From Gammaproteobacteria bacterium (lineage in GTDB: Bacteria; Pseudomonadota; Gammaproteobacteria; Pseudomonadales; Pseudohongiellaceae): a stretch of 7,102 nucleotides of DNA. The translations under genes and the position numbers were made by a program. Positions 1 to 6,337 of the stretch are shown piece by piece. The notes beneath the pieces are model-generated. The model was not told the origin of the DNA, ran no database searches, and worked only from the letters and a program-made list of their open reading frames with translations. The stretch's first letter is position 1, and every line of letters begins with the position of its first letter. Location of the stretch: the NCBI GenBank assembly GCA_003514305.1, contig DORE01000171.1, positions 1 to 7,102 of the forward strand. The letters are read 5' to 3'.

Positions 1-1254
1 GCTAATTTCGCCACGCCGGATCACAATATTCCGACCACGAGTGAAGAAAGAAAGCAAGGATTGGAGGGGATCAAAGACCCAGTTTCCAAAATACAGGTAT
101 CAACACTCGACGATAATTGTGGCGAGTTCAATATATTTGAGCTCAAAATGAACGATTCGCGGCAAGGCATTGTTCATGTCGTTGGGCCAGAGCAGGGCGC
201 GACGCTTCCCGGTATGACCATCGTTTGCGGAGACTCTCACACTTCTACTCACGGCGCCCTTGGTGCGCTTGCTCATGGTATTGGCACATCTGAAGTAGAG
301 CATGTATTGGCAACTCAGTGCCTTATGCAAAAGAAAATGAAGAACATGCTTATCCGGATCGACGGGGAGCTACCGACAGGAGTTACTGCCAAAGATGTCG
401 TATTGGCTATCATCGGGAAGATCGGCACCGCGGGTGGAACAGGTTATACGATTGAATTTGGAGGCGAAGCGGTCCGCAGTCTCAGTATTGAGGGGCGCAT
501 GACGATATGCAACATGGCGATCGAGGCCGGAGCGAGGGCGGGGTTGATCGCTGTAGACGATGTCACACTTGAGTATATTAAGGGAAGGCCGTTTGCTCCA
601 AAGGGGGCGCTTTGGAAAGAGGCAGCGAAGGCCTGGAAAGAATTAGTCAGCGACGCAGACGCGCGCTTTGACTCGGTAATTGAACTGCAAGCCATTGACA
701 TTGAGCCTCAGGTGACCTGGGGCACATCGCCTGAAATGGTTGCGCCGGTCAGTGGTGCAATACCAAAACCAGAGAATGAGTTAGACGTGACCAAGCGAGG
801 CAATATGGAGCAGGCCCTCAAATATATGGGGCTCTCCGGAGGGACAGCCATTGAGGACATCCAATTAGATTGTGTGTTCATTGGCTCTTGTACAAACTCT
901 CGAATTGAAGATCTTCGGGAGGCAGCAAAAGTCGTTGCTGGCAAAAAAGTTTCAAAAAATGTAGAGATGGCGCTCGTTGTTCCAGGTTCTGGATTGGTTA
1001 AGCAGCAGGCGGAGAGTGAGGGTTTGGATAAGGTTTTTCTCGAAGCTGGATTGGAATGGCGAGAGCCTGGGTGCTCAATGTGCTTGGCTATGAATGCGGA
1101 TCAACTGGGTGATGGTAAGCATTGTGCGTCGACATCGAACAGAAATTTTGAAGGGCGCCAGGGATTTGGGGGCCGAACTCATTTGGTTAGCCCGGCCATG
1201 GCGGCTGCGGCAGCGATTCATGGGCACTTTGTCGATGTTAGAAAACTTGCTTGA
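1..1254 (+). CDS. leuC: 3-isopropylmalate dehydratase large subunit, 5' partial
   Basis: This is the large, iron-sulfur subunit of isopropylmalate isomerase, which with LeuD converts 2-isopropylmalate to 3-isopropylmalate in cytoplasmic leucine synthesis. The frame is open from base 1, and its first residues (ANFATPDHN) match the region around residue 56 of the 466-residue E. coli LeuC, so about 55 N-terminal residues lie outside the window. The TTG at 61 is an internal leucine codon, not a start. In the 417 visible residues I see the GDSHTSTHG motif (about 77-85), the GTSEVEH motif and the three 4Fe-4S cysteines: Cys297 in IGSCTNSR, and Cys358 and Cys361 in PGCSMC. The C-terminal block with NRNFEGRQG and THLVSPAMAAAAA is also intact. 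leuD follows after 10 bp, as expected for partners of one complex. Any leader or attenuator of the leu operon would be upstream of the window. Identification is essentially certain. Confidence 0.97.
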   Translation, partial: ANFATPDHNIPTTSEERKQGLEGIKDPVSKIQVSTLDDNCGEFNIFELKMNDSRQGIVHVVGPEQGATLPGMTIVCGDSHTSTHGALGALAHGIGTSEVEHVLATQCLMQKKMKNMLIRIDGELPTGVTAKDVVLAIIGKIGTAGGTGYTIEFGGEAVRSLSIEGRMTICNMAIEAGARAGLIAVDDVTLEYIKGRPFAPKGALWKEAAKAWKELVSDADARFDSVIELQAIDIEPQVTWGTSPEMVAPVSGAIPKPENELDVTKRGNMEQALKYMGLSGGTAIEDIQLDCVFIGSCTNSRIEDLREAAKVVAGKKVSKNVEMALVVPGSGLVKQQAESEGLDKVFLEAGLEWREPGCSMCLAMNADQLGDGKHCASTSNRNFEGRQGFGGRTHLVSPAMAAAAAIHGHFVDVRKLA

Positions 1255-1264
1255 GACGTAAAAT

Positions 1265-1969
1265 ATGAAGAAATTTGTAGCCCAATCAGGACTCGTGATG
1301 CCTTTGGATAGAGCAAATGTTGATACTGACTTCATCATTCCAAAACAGTTTCTTAAGTCGATTAAGCGTTCAGGCTTCGGCGTAAATCTATTCGACGAGC
1401 ATCGGTATCTTGATAAAGGCGAGCCGGATATGGACAACGACAAGCGACCGCTGAATCCTGATTTCGTGCTGAACCAAAATCGGTATCAGGGCTCATCGGT
1501 TTTACTGGCCAGAGATAATTTTGGGTGTGGTTCATCTAGAGAGCATGCTCCTTGGGCTCTAGATGACTATGGTTTTAGAGTGATCTTAGCGCCAAGTTAC
1601 GCAGATATCTTTTTTAATAATTGCTTTAAGAATGGTATTTTGCCAATCGTTCTTCCGCGTAAAACTATCGACAAACTTTTTGAGGCCGTACTCGCAAACG
1701 AAGGGTACAGTCTTGAGGTGGATTTGGAAAAGCAACATATTCGTAGGCCTGACGGAGATAATATTACGTTCGAAGTTGACTCTTTCCGAAGGCGTTGTCT
1801 GCTAGAAGGCTTAGACGATATCGGAATAACGCTCGAAGATGCTGAACTTATTACAGCGTTCGAAACTCGATGGCGCGAGAAGTCCCCTTGGTATTTCGAG
1901 GAGTCGGGCGATGAGGCAACTCAAAAAAAATTGGCTCCTGCCGCCAAGAAGCCGAGTATTGAGATTTAA
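1265..1969 (+). CDS. leuD: 3-isopropylmalate dehydratase small subunit
   Basis: This is the small swivelling-domain subunit of isopropylmalate isomerase, partner of LeuC in leucine synthesis. The 234-residue product begins with KKFVAQSGLVMPLDRANVDTD-type sequence typical of LeuD. It carries the FGCGSSREHAPWAL substrate-site motif at about 86-99 and the APSYADIF motif at about 109-116. The ATG at 1265 is the natural start because residues 1-30 align directly with the E. coli N terminus; the upstream ribosome binding site is weak. The protein is about 33 residues longer than E. coli LeuD (201). The excess is mainly C-terminal: after about residue 200 there is a WREKSPWYFEE segment and then a lysine/alanine-rich tail ending SIEI. 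A run of eight A residues (1923-1930) lies in the codons opening that tail. asd starts 5 bp after the stop, so co-translation is likely. The function is secure; whether the tail is functional is unknown. Confidence 0.96.
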   Translation: MKKFVAQSGLVMPLDRANVDTDFIIPKQFLKSIKRSGFGVNLFDEHRYLDKGEPDMDNDKRPLNPDFVLNQNRYQGSSVLLARDNFGCGSSREHAPWALDDYGFRVILAPSYADIFFNNCFKNGILPIVLPRKTIDKLFEAVLANEGYSLEVDLEKQHIRRPDGDNITFEVDSFRRRCLLEGLDDIGITLEDAELITAFETRWREKSPWYFEESGDEATQKKLAPAAKKPSIEI

Positions 1970-1974
1970 AACAC

Positions 1975-2994
1975 ATGCGGAAATATAATGTAGCGATCGT
2001 GGGGGCTACCGGTGCGGTTGGAGAGGCCCTGATAAGCATTCTTGAGGAGCGGGATTTTCCGGTAGAACAGTTATTCCCGTTGGCGAGTGAGCGCTCGGCC
2101 GGTTCGACCATCATGTATCGTAATAAGCCGCTCAAAGTGCAAAATCTTGCTGAATTCGATTTTTCTCTCGCCGAGATTGGCCTCTTTTCAGCTGGAGGGG
2201 GAGTGTCTGCTGAATTTGCCCCCAAGGCGGCTGAATGCGGTTGTATAGTGGTCGACAATACTTCTCATTTTAGATACAAAGCAGACATTCCTTTGGTCAT
2301 TCCGGAAGTCAATCCCGAGAAGATCGCGGATTACCAAAACCACAACATTATTGCAAACCCAAATTGCTCTACAATACAAATGCTTGTGGCCCTGAAACCA
2401 ATACACGATGCCGTTCGCATCAAACGCATAAGCGTAGCGACCTATCAGGCGGTTTCAGGTACTGGCAAAGAAGCCGTGGAAGAACTGGCAAAGCAGACAG
2501 CTGAATTGTTAAACGGTCGTGATGCGGAGTATTCAGTTTATCCACGCCAAATCGCTTTTAATGTCTTACCTCATATCGATCAGTTTATGGAAAACGGCTA
2601 TACGAAAGAAGAAATGAAGATGCACTGGGAAACTCAAAAAATTTTCGACGACACGAATATCATGGTCAGCGCGACTTGTGTACGCGTGCCGGTGTTTTTT
2701 GGCCACTCTGAAGCAATCCAGATCGAAACAGAAGGTAAACTAAGCGTGAAGGAGACACAAACTCTGCTGGCATCAGCTACTGGCGTTAAACTTATCGATG
2801 GCCATTCGGATGGCGAGTATCCGACCGCTTTTCATGATTCTGCCGGTCAGGATGAGGTGTTCGTCGGGAGAATCAGAGAAGATCTTACTTTGCCTAATGG
2901 GCTTAATCTCTGGGTCGTTTCCGATAATGTGCGCAAAGGCGCAGCCTTGAATTCAATCCAGATTGCTGAAGAGTTGATAAATAGCTACTTATAA
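1975..2994 (+). CDS. asd: Aspartate-semialdehyde dehydrogenase (Usg-related branch, catalytic residues intact)
   Basis: The enzyme reduces aspartyl phosphate to aspartate semialdehyde with NADPH, the branch point to lysine/diaminopimelate, threonine and methionine. The 339-residue product has a Rossmann nucleotide loop GATGAVG at 10-16, a catalytic Cys131 in NPNCST, Gln158 in TYQAVSG, the substrate-binding segment CVRVPV (235-240, with Arg237) and the probable acid-base His244 in FGHSE. Length and sequence resemble the 337-340 residue ASADH branch that also contains E. coli Usg. Usg, however, lacks the cysteine (VPDS in place of NPNC), whereas here it is present, so I infer an active enzyme. 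The ATG at 1975 is 5 bp after the leuD stop and no good Shine-Dalgarno sequence precedes it, which fits translational coupling. The gene ends with tandem stops TAA TGA (2992-2997). leuB, often found just before this gene in related genomes, is missing here. Confidence 0.95.
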   Translation: MRKYNVAIVGATGAVGEALISILEERDFPVEQLFPLASERSAGSTIMYRNKPLKVQNLAEFDFSLAEIGLFSAGGGVSAEFAPKAAECGCIVVDNTSHFRYKADIPLVIPEVNPEKIADYQNHNIIANPNCSTIQMLVALKPIHDAVRIKRISVATYQAVSGTGKEAVEELAKQTAELLNGRDAEYSVYPRQIAFNVLPHIDQFMENGYTKEEMKMHWETQKIFDDTNIMVSATCVRVPVFFGHSEAIQIETEGKLSVKETQTLLASATGVKLIDGHSDGEYPTAFHDSAGQDEVFVGRIREDLTLPNGLNLWVVSDNVRKGAALNSIQIAEELINSYL

Positions 2995-3091
2995 TGAATA
3001 CTTGCGGCCGCTTGTTGAGAGATTTTTGGCCTTGCAGGATCGAATTTAAACCCTCACTGAAGCGGTCTGGCGGCCAAACTTCCTCCATAGC

Positions 3092-3100
3092 TGATATTAT
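3092..3100 (+). promoter_or_regulatory. Candidate extended -10 promoter for fimV
   Basis: The sequence TGATATTAT matches the extended -10 pattern TGnTATAAT with one mismatch in the hexamer. No convincing -35 lies 16-18 bp upstream, as is common for extended -10 promoters. Initiation would fall near 3106-3108, giving a leader of about 90 nt before the fimV start at 3200. It is a pattern match only. Confidence 0.4.
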
Positions 3101-3192
3101 CGGGGCATGGAAATAGACCGCCAAAGCCGGTGCCAATCTGCAATACTGGTCGTGGTCTTAATCCGACGCTTCCGGTTCGGTGCGTCGAAGGT

Positions 3193-3197
3193 GGAGG
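3193..3197 (+). promoter_or_regulatory. Ribosome binding site that decides the fimV start
   Basis: GGAGG is the best Shine-Dalgarno match in the fimV leader. It lies only 2 nt before the ATG at 3200, which is tight, and 5 nt before the in-frame TTG at 3203, which is ideal spacing. Either start gives practically the same signal peptide. No comparable site precedes the upstream ATG at 3107. Confidence 0.5.
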
Positions 3198-3199
3198 GA

Positions 3200-5410
3200 A
3201 TGTTGCTCAGGCGAAACACTGTTTGGTTTATCGGCTTTTTGCTCAGCGCGGCGGCCTCTCATACATTTGGTCTCGAACTTGGCTCAGTTACTGTCGAGTC
3301 TTATCTTAATCAGCCACTCCGACTACGAATCGAGATCACCCAAGTGGGAGAAGTCCCTGTCGACGATGTGACTGTTCAAATGGCCTCGACGGATGACTTT
3401 GTGAGACTTGGGATTGAACGAACCGACGTTCTGTCGCGCTTGCGTTTTCAAACTCAAGGTTCGTCTACTGGCGCTTACGTTCTTCTGACCAGTAATGAAG
3501 CGATCACCGAGCCCTTTCTCACGTTTATTCTTGAAACCCGTTGGCCCAATGGTCGATCGTTGAGTGAGCATACTGCTGTGCTGGCTTTGCCTATTTATCG
3601 AGAAGAGACTGCCCAAGAAGATGCGGCTTTGCGTCAGCCTCTCAGTGGCATTCCTCGTGCGCTTGACCCCCGCGCTGATACTAGCTCGACTCTTACGAGT
3701 GGGGAATCAGACCAATCCAGTTCGCCAGATCGGGAAACACTCGAAATAAATCCAAGAGACACTCTGATAGGTATTGCGCGGCAGATACTTCCAGGTGAAT
3801 CGGTTTCCCTACAGCAAACTATGATTGCGATTCAATCGCTCAATCCTGATGCGTTCGCGGAAGGAAATATCAATCGTTTGTTGTCCGGCCAAGTACTTCG
3901 GCTCCCCACTGAGCAAGAGATCAGAGCTATAAATGCGGCAAGCGCAATTTCTGAGGTTGGTCGTCAAAACCAAGAAGTCGTTGACGTTGAGCCTTTCGGT
4001 GTTTCCGTGCAAACCAGTTCAGGGCAGAGAAGTTCTGCCGGCCGACTAAGCGTTGTGGCTGCCGACTCTGATGACATTGATGGTTCTTCTGCGACTGCTT
4101 CGCTTGCCGCGCAGGAAAATGCAGAGCTTGATCGCCGAATTGCTGAGCTCGAAGCCGAATTGACATTGCGTCAGGAGGAAGCTGATCGGGCACGCATAGA
4201 TAGAGAAATTCTTGAGCTTCGGCTTGCAGATCTAGATGCGCAAATTGAGGCAACGCAGGAGTTGATCCGTTTAAAGGATATTCAACTTGCTCAACTAAGA
4301 GAATCACTGGCATTGGCTAATGAGGCTGCTGGAGCAGCACGAGCAGAGCAAATTGCTCAGGGGGCGATGCGGTCTCCTGAGGCGCCACCATCAGAGACCC
4401 CGTCAGCATCCACTAGTTTGTTGTCTTTACTACTGAACAACCCCTTTTTTCTTTTCGGTGGTTTAGGATTTATAGTTTTGTCGTTGGTGTGGGTGATGCT
4501 TCGTCGAAACCGATCAGTCTCAATGACCGATTCTAGAATTTTGGAACCACTGGTAGAAGTTGAGGCTGATCAGATAATAAGTTCGAGGAGATCTATCTCA
4601 GACAGTCAGGGATCGGAGGAGTCTGGGTCGGCTGACAGAAATTCTGGGGATAATGGCTTTGAACAAAAGCAGACGGAAGATGAGCTGGACGAAATCGTTT
4701 TTACGGGCTCCGCCATAGCACGTTTGCCTCAAGACGATCAATCGGAAGAAACAGATCTAATGTTCTTGAATGAAGACAATACCGCCGCTTCTGACGGTGC
4801 CGATCCATTTATCGATGATTTAGGAATTGATTTAGACAATTTTGACTCCAGCATTTTTGAACTTGAAGGTAACCCAGATTCGGGTACCTCAAAACTAGGG
4901 AATGCTCAAGAAACGGTTGTTTCAAGTGATGAGCCCGGTTTGCCTATCGATTCTTCGGGCTCTGAGGGACGCACGGACGAGGAATCGGAGCGAGTCATTC
5001 CTAAAGGCACTGAAATAGGCTCCTTTCACCAAGATAGGGTCGCTAAACCCGATAAAGAACGGACCAGTGAAGGTGAAGAAGATTCGTCATATCCCGAAAA
5101 CGATAACGATAACACTACTGTCCCTGAAGCCGGTCGCGAAACGGATATCAATGATTTGGATTTCTTCTCCGAAGAGGAAACAACCGGCTCGGAAATCTCT
5201 GATGACGAATTTGAGGAGTCTGCAGATGAAGTGTCCGTCTTGTCTCATGACGATGAAACGGCTACAAAGCTTGAATTGGCGTACGCTTATCAGAAGATGG
5301 GGGATGCCGACGGAGCAATAGAAATACTACAGGAAGTAGTTGTAGAGGGTAATGAAAGCCAGGCAGCAGAGGCCACCAAGCTTCTTGAGGCTTTGCAGAA
5401 TACGCCTTGA
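3200..5410 (+). CDS. fimV: FimV-family polar inner-membrane protein
   Basis: FimV proteins are peptidoglycan-binding inner-membrane organisers. In Pseudomonas FimV acts at the cell pole in type IV pilus assembly, twitching motility and cAMP signalling. From the ATG at 3200 the product has 736 residues. Residues 1-24 form a signal peptide (LLRR then a hydrophobic run). The FimV N-terminal domain begins at LELGSVTVESYLNQPL (about 25-131). A LysM-like domain follows at about 180-236 (NPRDTLIGIARQI, LNPDAF, GNINRLLSGQVLRLP), then a coiled coil at about 305-374. A single membrane segment lies at about 407-434 and is followed by the basic stop RRNR. Next comes a long, strongly acidic Ser/Asp/Glu-rich cytoplasmic linker. 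The C-terminal FimV TPR-like motif is at about 684-733 (TKLELAYAYQKMGDADGA, EVVVEGNESQAAEATKLL). It is shorter than the 919-residue P. aeruginosa FimV, and I recognise only one TPR-like unit. Adding 3107-3199 would put a basic 31-residue peptide before the signal sequence, so I reject that start. Family assignment is secure; the exact cellular role in this organism is inferred. Confidence 0.93.
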   Translation: MLLRRNTVWFIGFLLSAAASHTFGLELGSVTVESYLNQPLRLRIEITQVGEVPVDDVTVQMASTDDFVRLGIERTDVLSRLRFQTQGSSTGAYVLLTSNEAITEPFLTFILETRWPNGRSLSEHTAVLALPIYREETAQEDAALRQPLSGIPRALDPRADTSSTLTSGESDQSSSPDRETLEINPRDTLIGIARQILPGESVSLQQTMIAIQSLNPDAFAEGNINRLLSGQVLRLPTEQEIRAINAASAISEVGRQNQEVVDVEPFGVSVQTSSGQRSSAGRLSVVAADSDDIDGSSATASLAAQENAELDRRIAELEAELTLRQEEADRARIDREILELRLADLDAQIEATQELIRLKDIQLAQLRESLALANEAAGAARAEQIAQGAMRSPEAPPSETPSASTSLLSLLLNNPFFLFGGLGFIVLSLVWVMLRRNRSVSMTDSRILEPLVEVEADQIISSRRSISDSQGSEESGSADRNSGDNGFEQKQTEDELDEIVFTGSAIARLPQDDQSEETDLMFLNEDNTAASDGADPFIDDLGIDLDNFDSSIFELEGNPDSGTSKLGNAQETVVSSDEPGLPIDSSGSEGRTDEESERVIPKGTEIGSFHQDRVAKPDKERTSEGEEDSSYPENDNDNTTVPEAGRETDINDLDFFSEEETTGSEISDDEFEESADEVSVLSHDDETATKLELAYAYQKMGDADGAIEILQEVVVEGNESQAAEATKLLEALQNTP

Positions 5411-5451
5411 CTTGCAAACTCCTGTAACTTTTTTCACGAGATTAAGCCTAC

Positions 5452-6282
5452 GTGGCCCCACCTAACGCTGCATCAAATCAACTAAGCCGAATCGCTCTGA
5501 CCGTAGAATACGATGGGTCCGCCTTTTCCGGTTGGCAGAAGCAAAACACTCCTTCGCTGAATACCGTGCAGCAGGTCTTGGAAACCGCGCTGGCTAAAAT
5601 CGCAGACCACTCGGTTTCTATTGTCTGCGCCGGCAGAACGGACGCGGGAGTCCATGCGACTGGTCAAATAGTGCATTTCGACTCGCGAAAAGCCAGGGAT
5701 AAAAAAGCTTGGGTTCAAGGCGTTAACAGCCTGCTTCCAAAAGAAGTCCGGGTAATCTGTGCGAGTCCTGTTGAGTTAGCTTTTCATGCCAGATTTACAG
5801 CGATTTATCGTCGATATTGTTATCTGATTAGCAGTGCATCTGTCGCCAGCGGAATCTTCAACGGCAACATAACTTGCATCAAAAGGGTGCTGGATACTCA
5901 AGCAATGCATCGAGCAGCGCAGAGCCTTATAGGCGAACATGATTTTTCAGCATTTCGCGCGGCAGGTTGCCAATCTGTGAGCGCAAAACGGAATGTTTTT
6001 TCTGTTTCAGTGATCGATTGGTTTGGTATTACAGTGATAGATATTCGGGCAAATGCGTTTTTACAACATATGGTACGTAATATCGGTGGTTCACTTATCG
6101 ACATCGGGGCAGGAAAGCAGGAAGAGTCTTGGATTGGTGAAGTGCTTGATTCAAAAGATAGAAAAAAGGCAGGCGTCACTGCGCCGCCTGATGGTCTGTA
6201 CCTGGTTGAAGTAGGTTATCCGGAAAAGTCGTTGCTCGATAGTAGGCCGAGATTCCCGCTAATTCTCGCGGGCTACGAATAG
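5452..6282 (+). CDS. truA: tRNA pseudouridine(38-40) synthase
   Basis: TruA converts uridines 38, 39 and 40 of the tRNA anticodon stem-loop to pseudouridine in the cytoplasm. The 276-residue product aligns along its full length with E. coli TruA (270 residues). It has VEYDGSAFSGWQ near the N terminus, the catalytic motif AGRTDAGVHA with Asp64 as the nucleophile and Arg62 beside it, and the conserved Tyr122 in RRYCY. It also has GEHDFSAFRA, the NAFLQHMVRNI block and the C-terminal APPDGLYL motif. GTG at 5452 is the only reasonable start: a stop codon in frame lies at 5443-5445, and no other ATG, GTG or TTG occurs before the conserved VEYDGS. Its ribosome binding site is weak. The gene is 41 bp after fimV, the usual gammaproteobacterial neighbourhood, with no terminator visible between them, so it may be cotranscribed with fimV. 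Confidence 0.96.
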   Translation: MAPPNAASNQLSRIALTVEYDGSAFSGWQKQNTPSLNTVQQVLETALAKIADHSVSIVCAGRTDAGVHATGQIVHFDSRKARDKKAWVQGVNSLLPKEVRVICASPVELAFHARFTAIYRRYCYLISSASVASGIFNGNITCIKRVLDTQAMHRAAQSLIGEHDFSAFRAAGCQSVSAKRNVFSVSVIDWFGITVIDIRANAFLQHMVRNIGGSLIDIGAGKQEESWIGEVLDSKDRKKAGVTAPPDGLYLVEVGYPEKSLLDSRPRFPLILAGYE

Positions 6283-6299
6283 TCGCGGCACTTTGAATT

Positions 6300-6308
6300 T
6301 GGTAGAAT
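6300..6308 (+). promoter_or_regulatory. Candidate extended -10 promoter for trpF-trpB
   Basis: TGGTAGAAT fits the extended -10 pattern TGnTATAAT with five of six hexamer bases matching; no clear -35 is visible. Transcription would begin near 6315, just upstream of the GTG at 6338 chosen as the trpF start. This agrees with a separate tryptophan transcript and argues against the longer trpF reading frame beginning at TTG 6293, which would start upstream of this promoter. It rests on pattern matching only. Confidence 0.45.
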
Positions 6309-6337
6309 ATCGGTTTTTATCTGTTGCTGAACTACTC

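Larger units (their letters stand above)
2995..3199 (+). other. asd-fimV non-coding region and fimV leader
   Basis: About 205 bp between the asd stop and the chosen fimV start contain no supported gene. Visible elements are a 7-bp inverted repeat TTTGGCC (3025-3031) / GGCCAAA (3072-3078) with a 40-nt loop, too open and without a following T-run to count as an intrinsic terminator. There is also an extended -10 promoter candidate near 3092-3100. The fimV frame is open from an ATG at 3107, but the 31 codons before 3200 encode a basic peptide that does not look like the start of a FimV protein, so I treat 3107-3199 as an untranslated leader. Confidence 0.55.

Noticed and set aside
61..63. TTG as the start of leuC
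   Set aside because: The frame is open to base 1 and the upstream codons encode conserved LeuC residues (FATPDHN), so the gene is simply cut by the window edge.
3004..3011. Palindrome GCGGCCGC as an operator
   Set aside because: It is a single short palindrome without spacing, repetition or a promoter nearby; chance is enough to explain it.
3025..3078. Inverted repeat TTTGGCC/GGCCAAA as an asd terminator
   Set aside because: The stem is only 7 bp with a 40-nt loop, and no T-run follows the right arm.
3107..3199. N-terminal extension of FimV from ATG 3107
   Set aside because: It would precede a normal signal peptide with a basic, unrelated 31-residue stretch. It also has no good ribosome binding site and coincides with the predicted transcription start.
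3180..3371. Short + strand open frame overlapping the fimV start
   Set aside because: It runs in another frame across the conserved FimV signal peptide and N-terminal domain, and no family is recognisable.
3927..4313. Antisense open frame of 128 codons within fimV
   Set aside because: It lies opposite the codon-biased coiled-coil region, shows no recognisable domain, and is best explained as a shadow of the real gene.
5411..5451. Terminator or promoter between fimV and truA
   Set aside because: The 41-bp gap contains a short T-run but no preceding stem, and no -10/-35 pair with suitable spacing.
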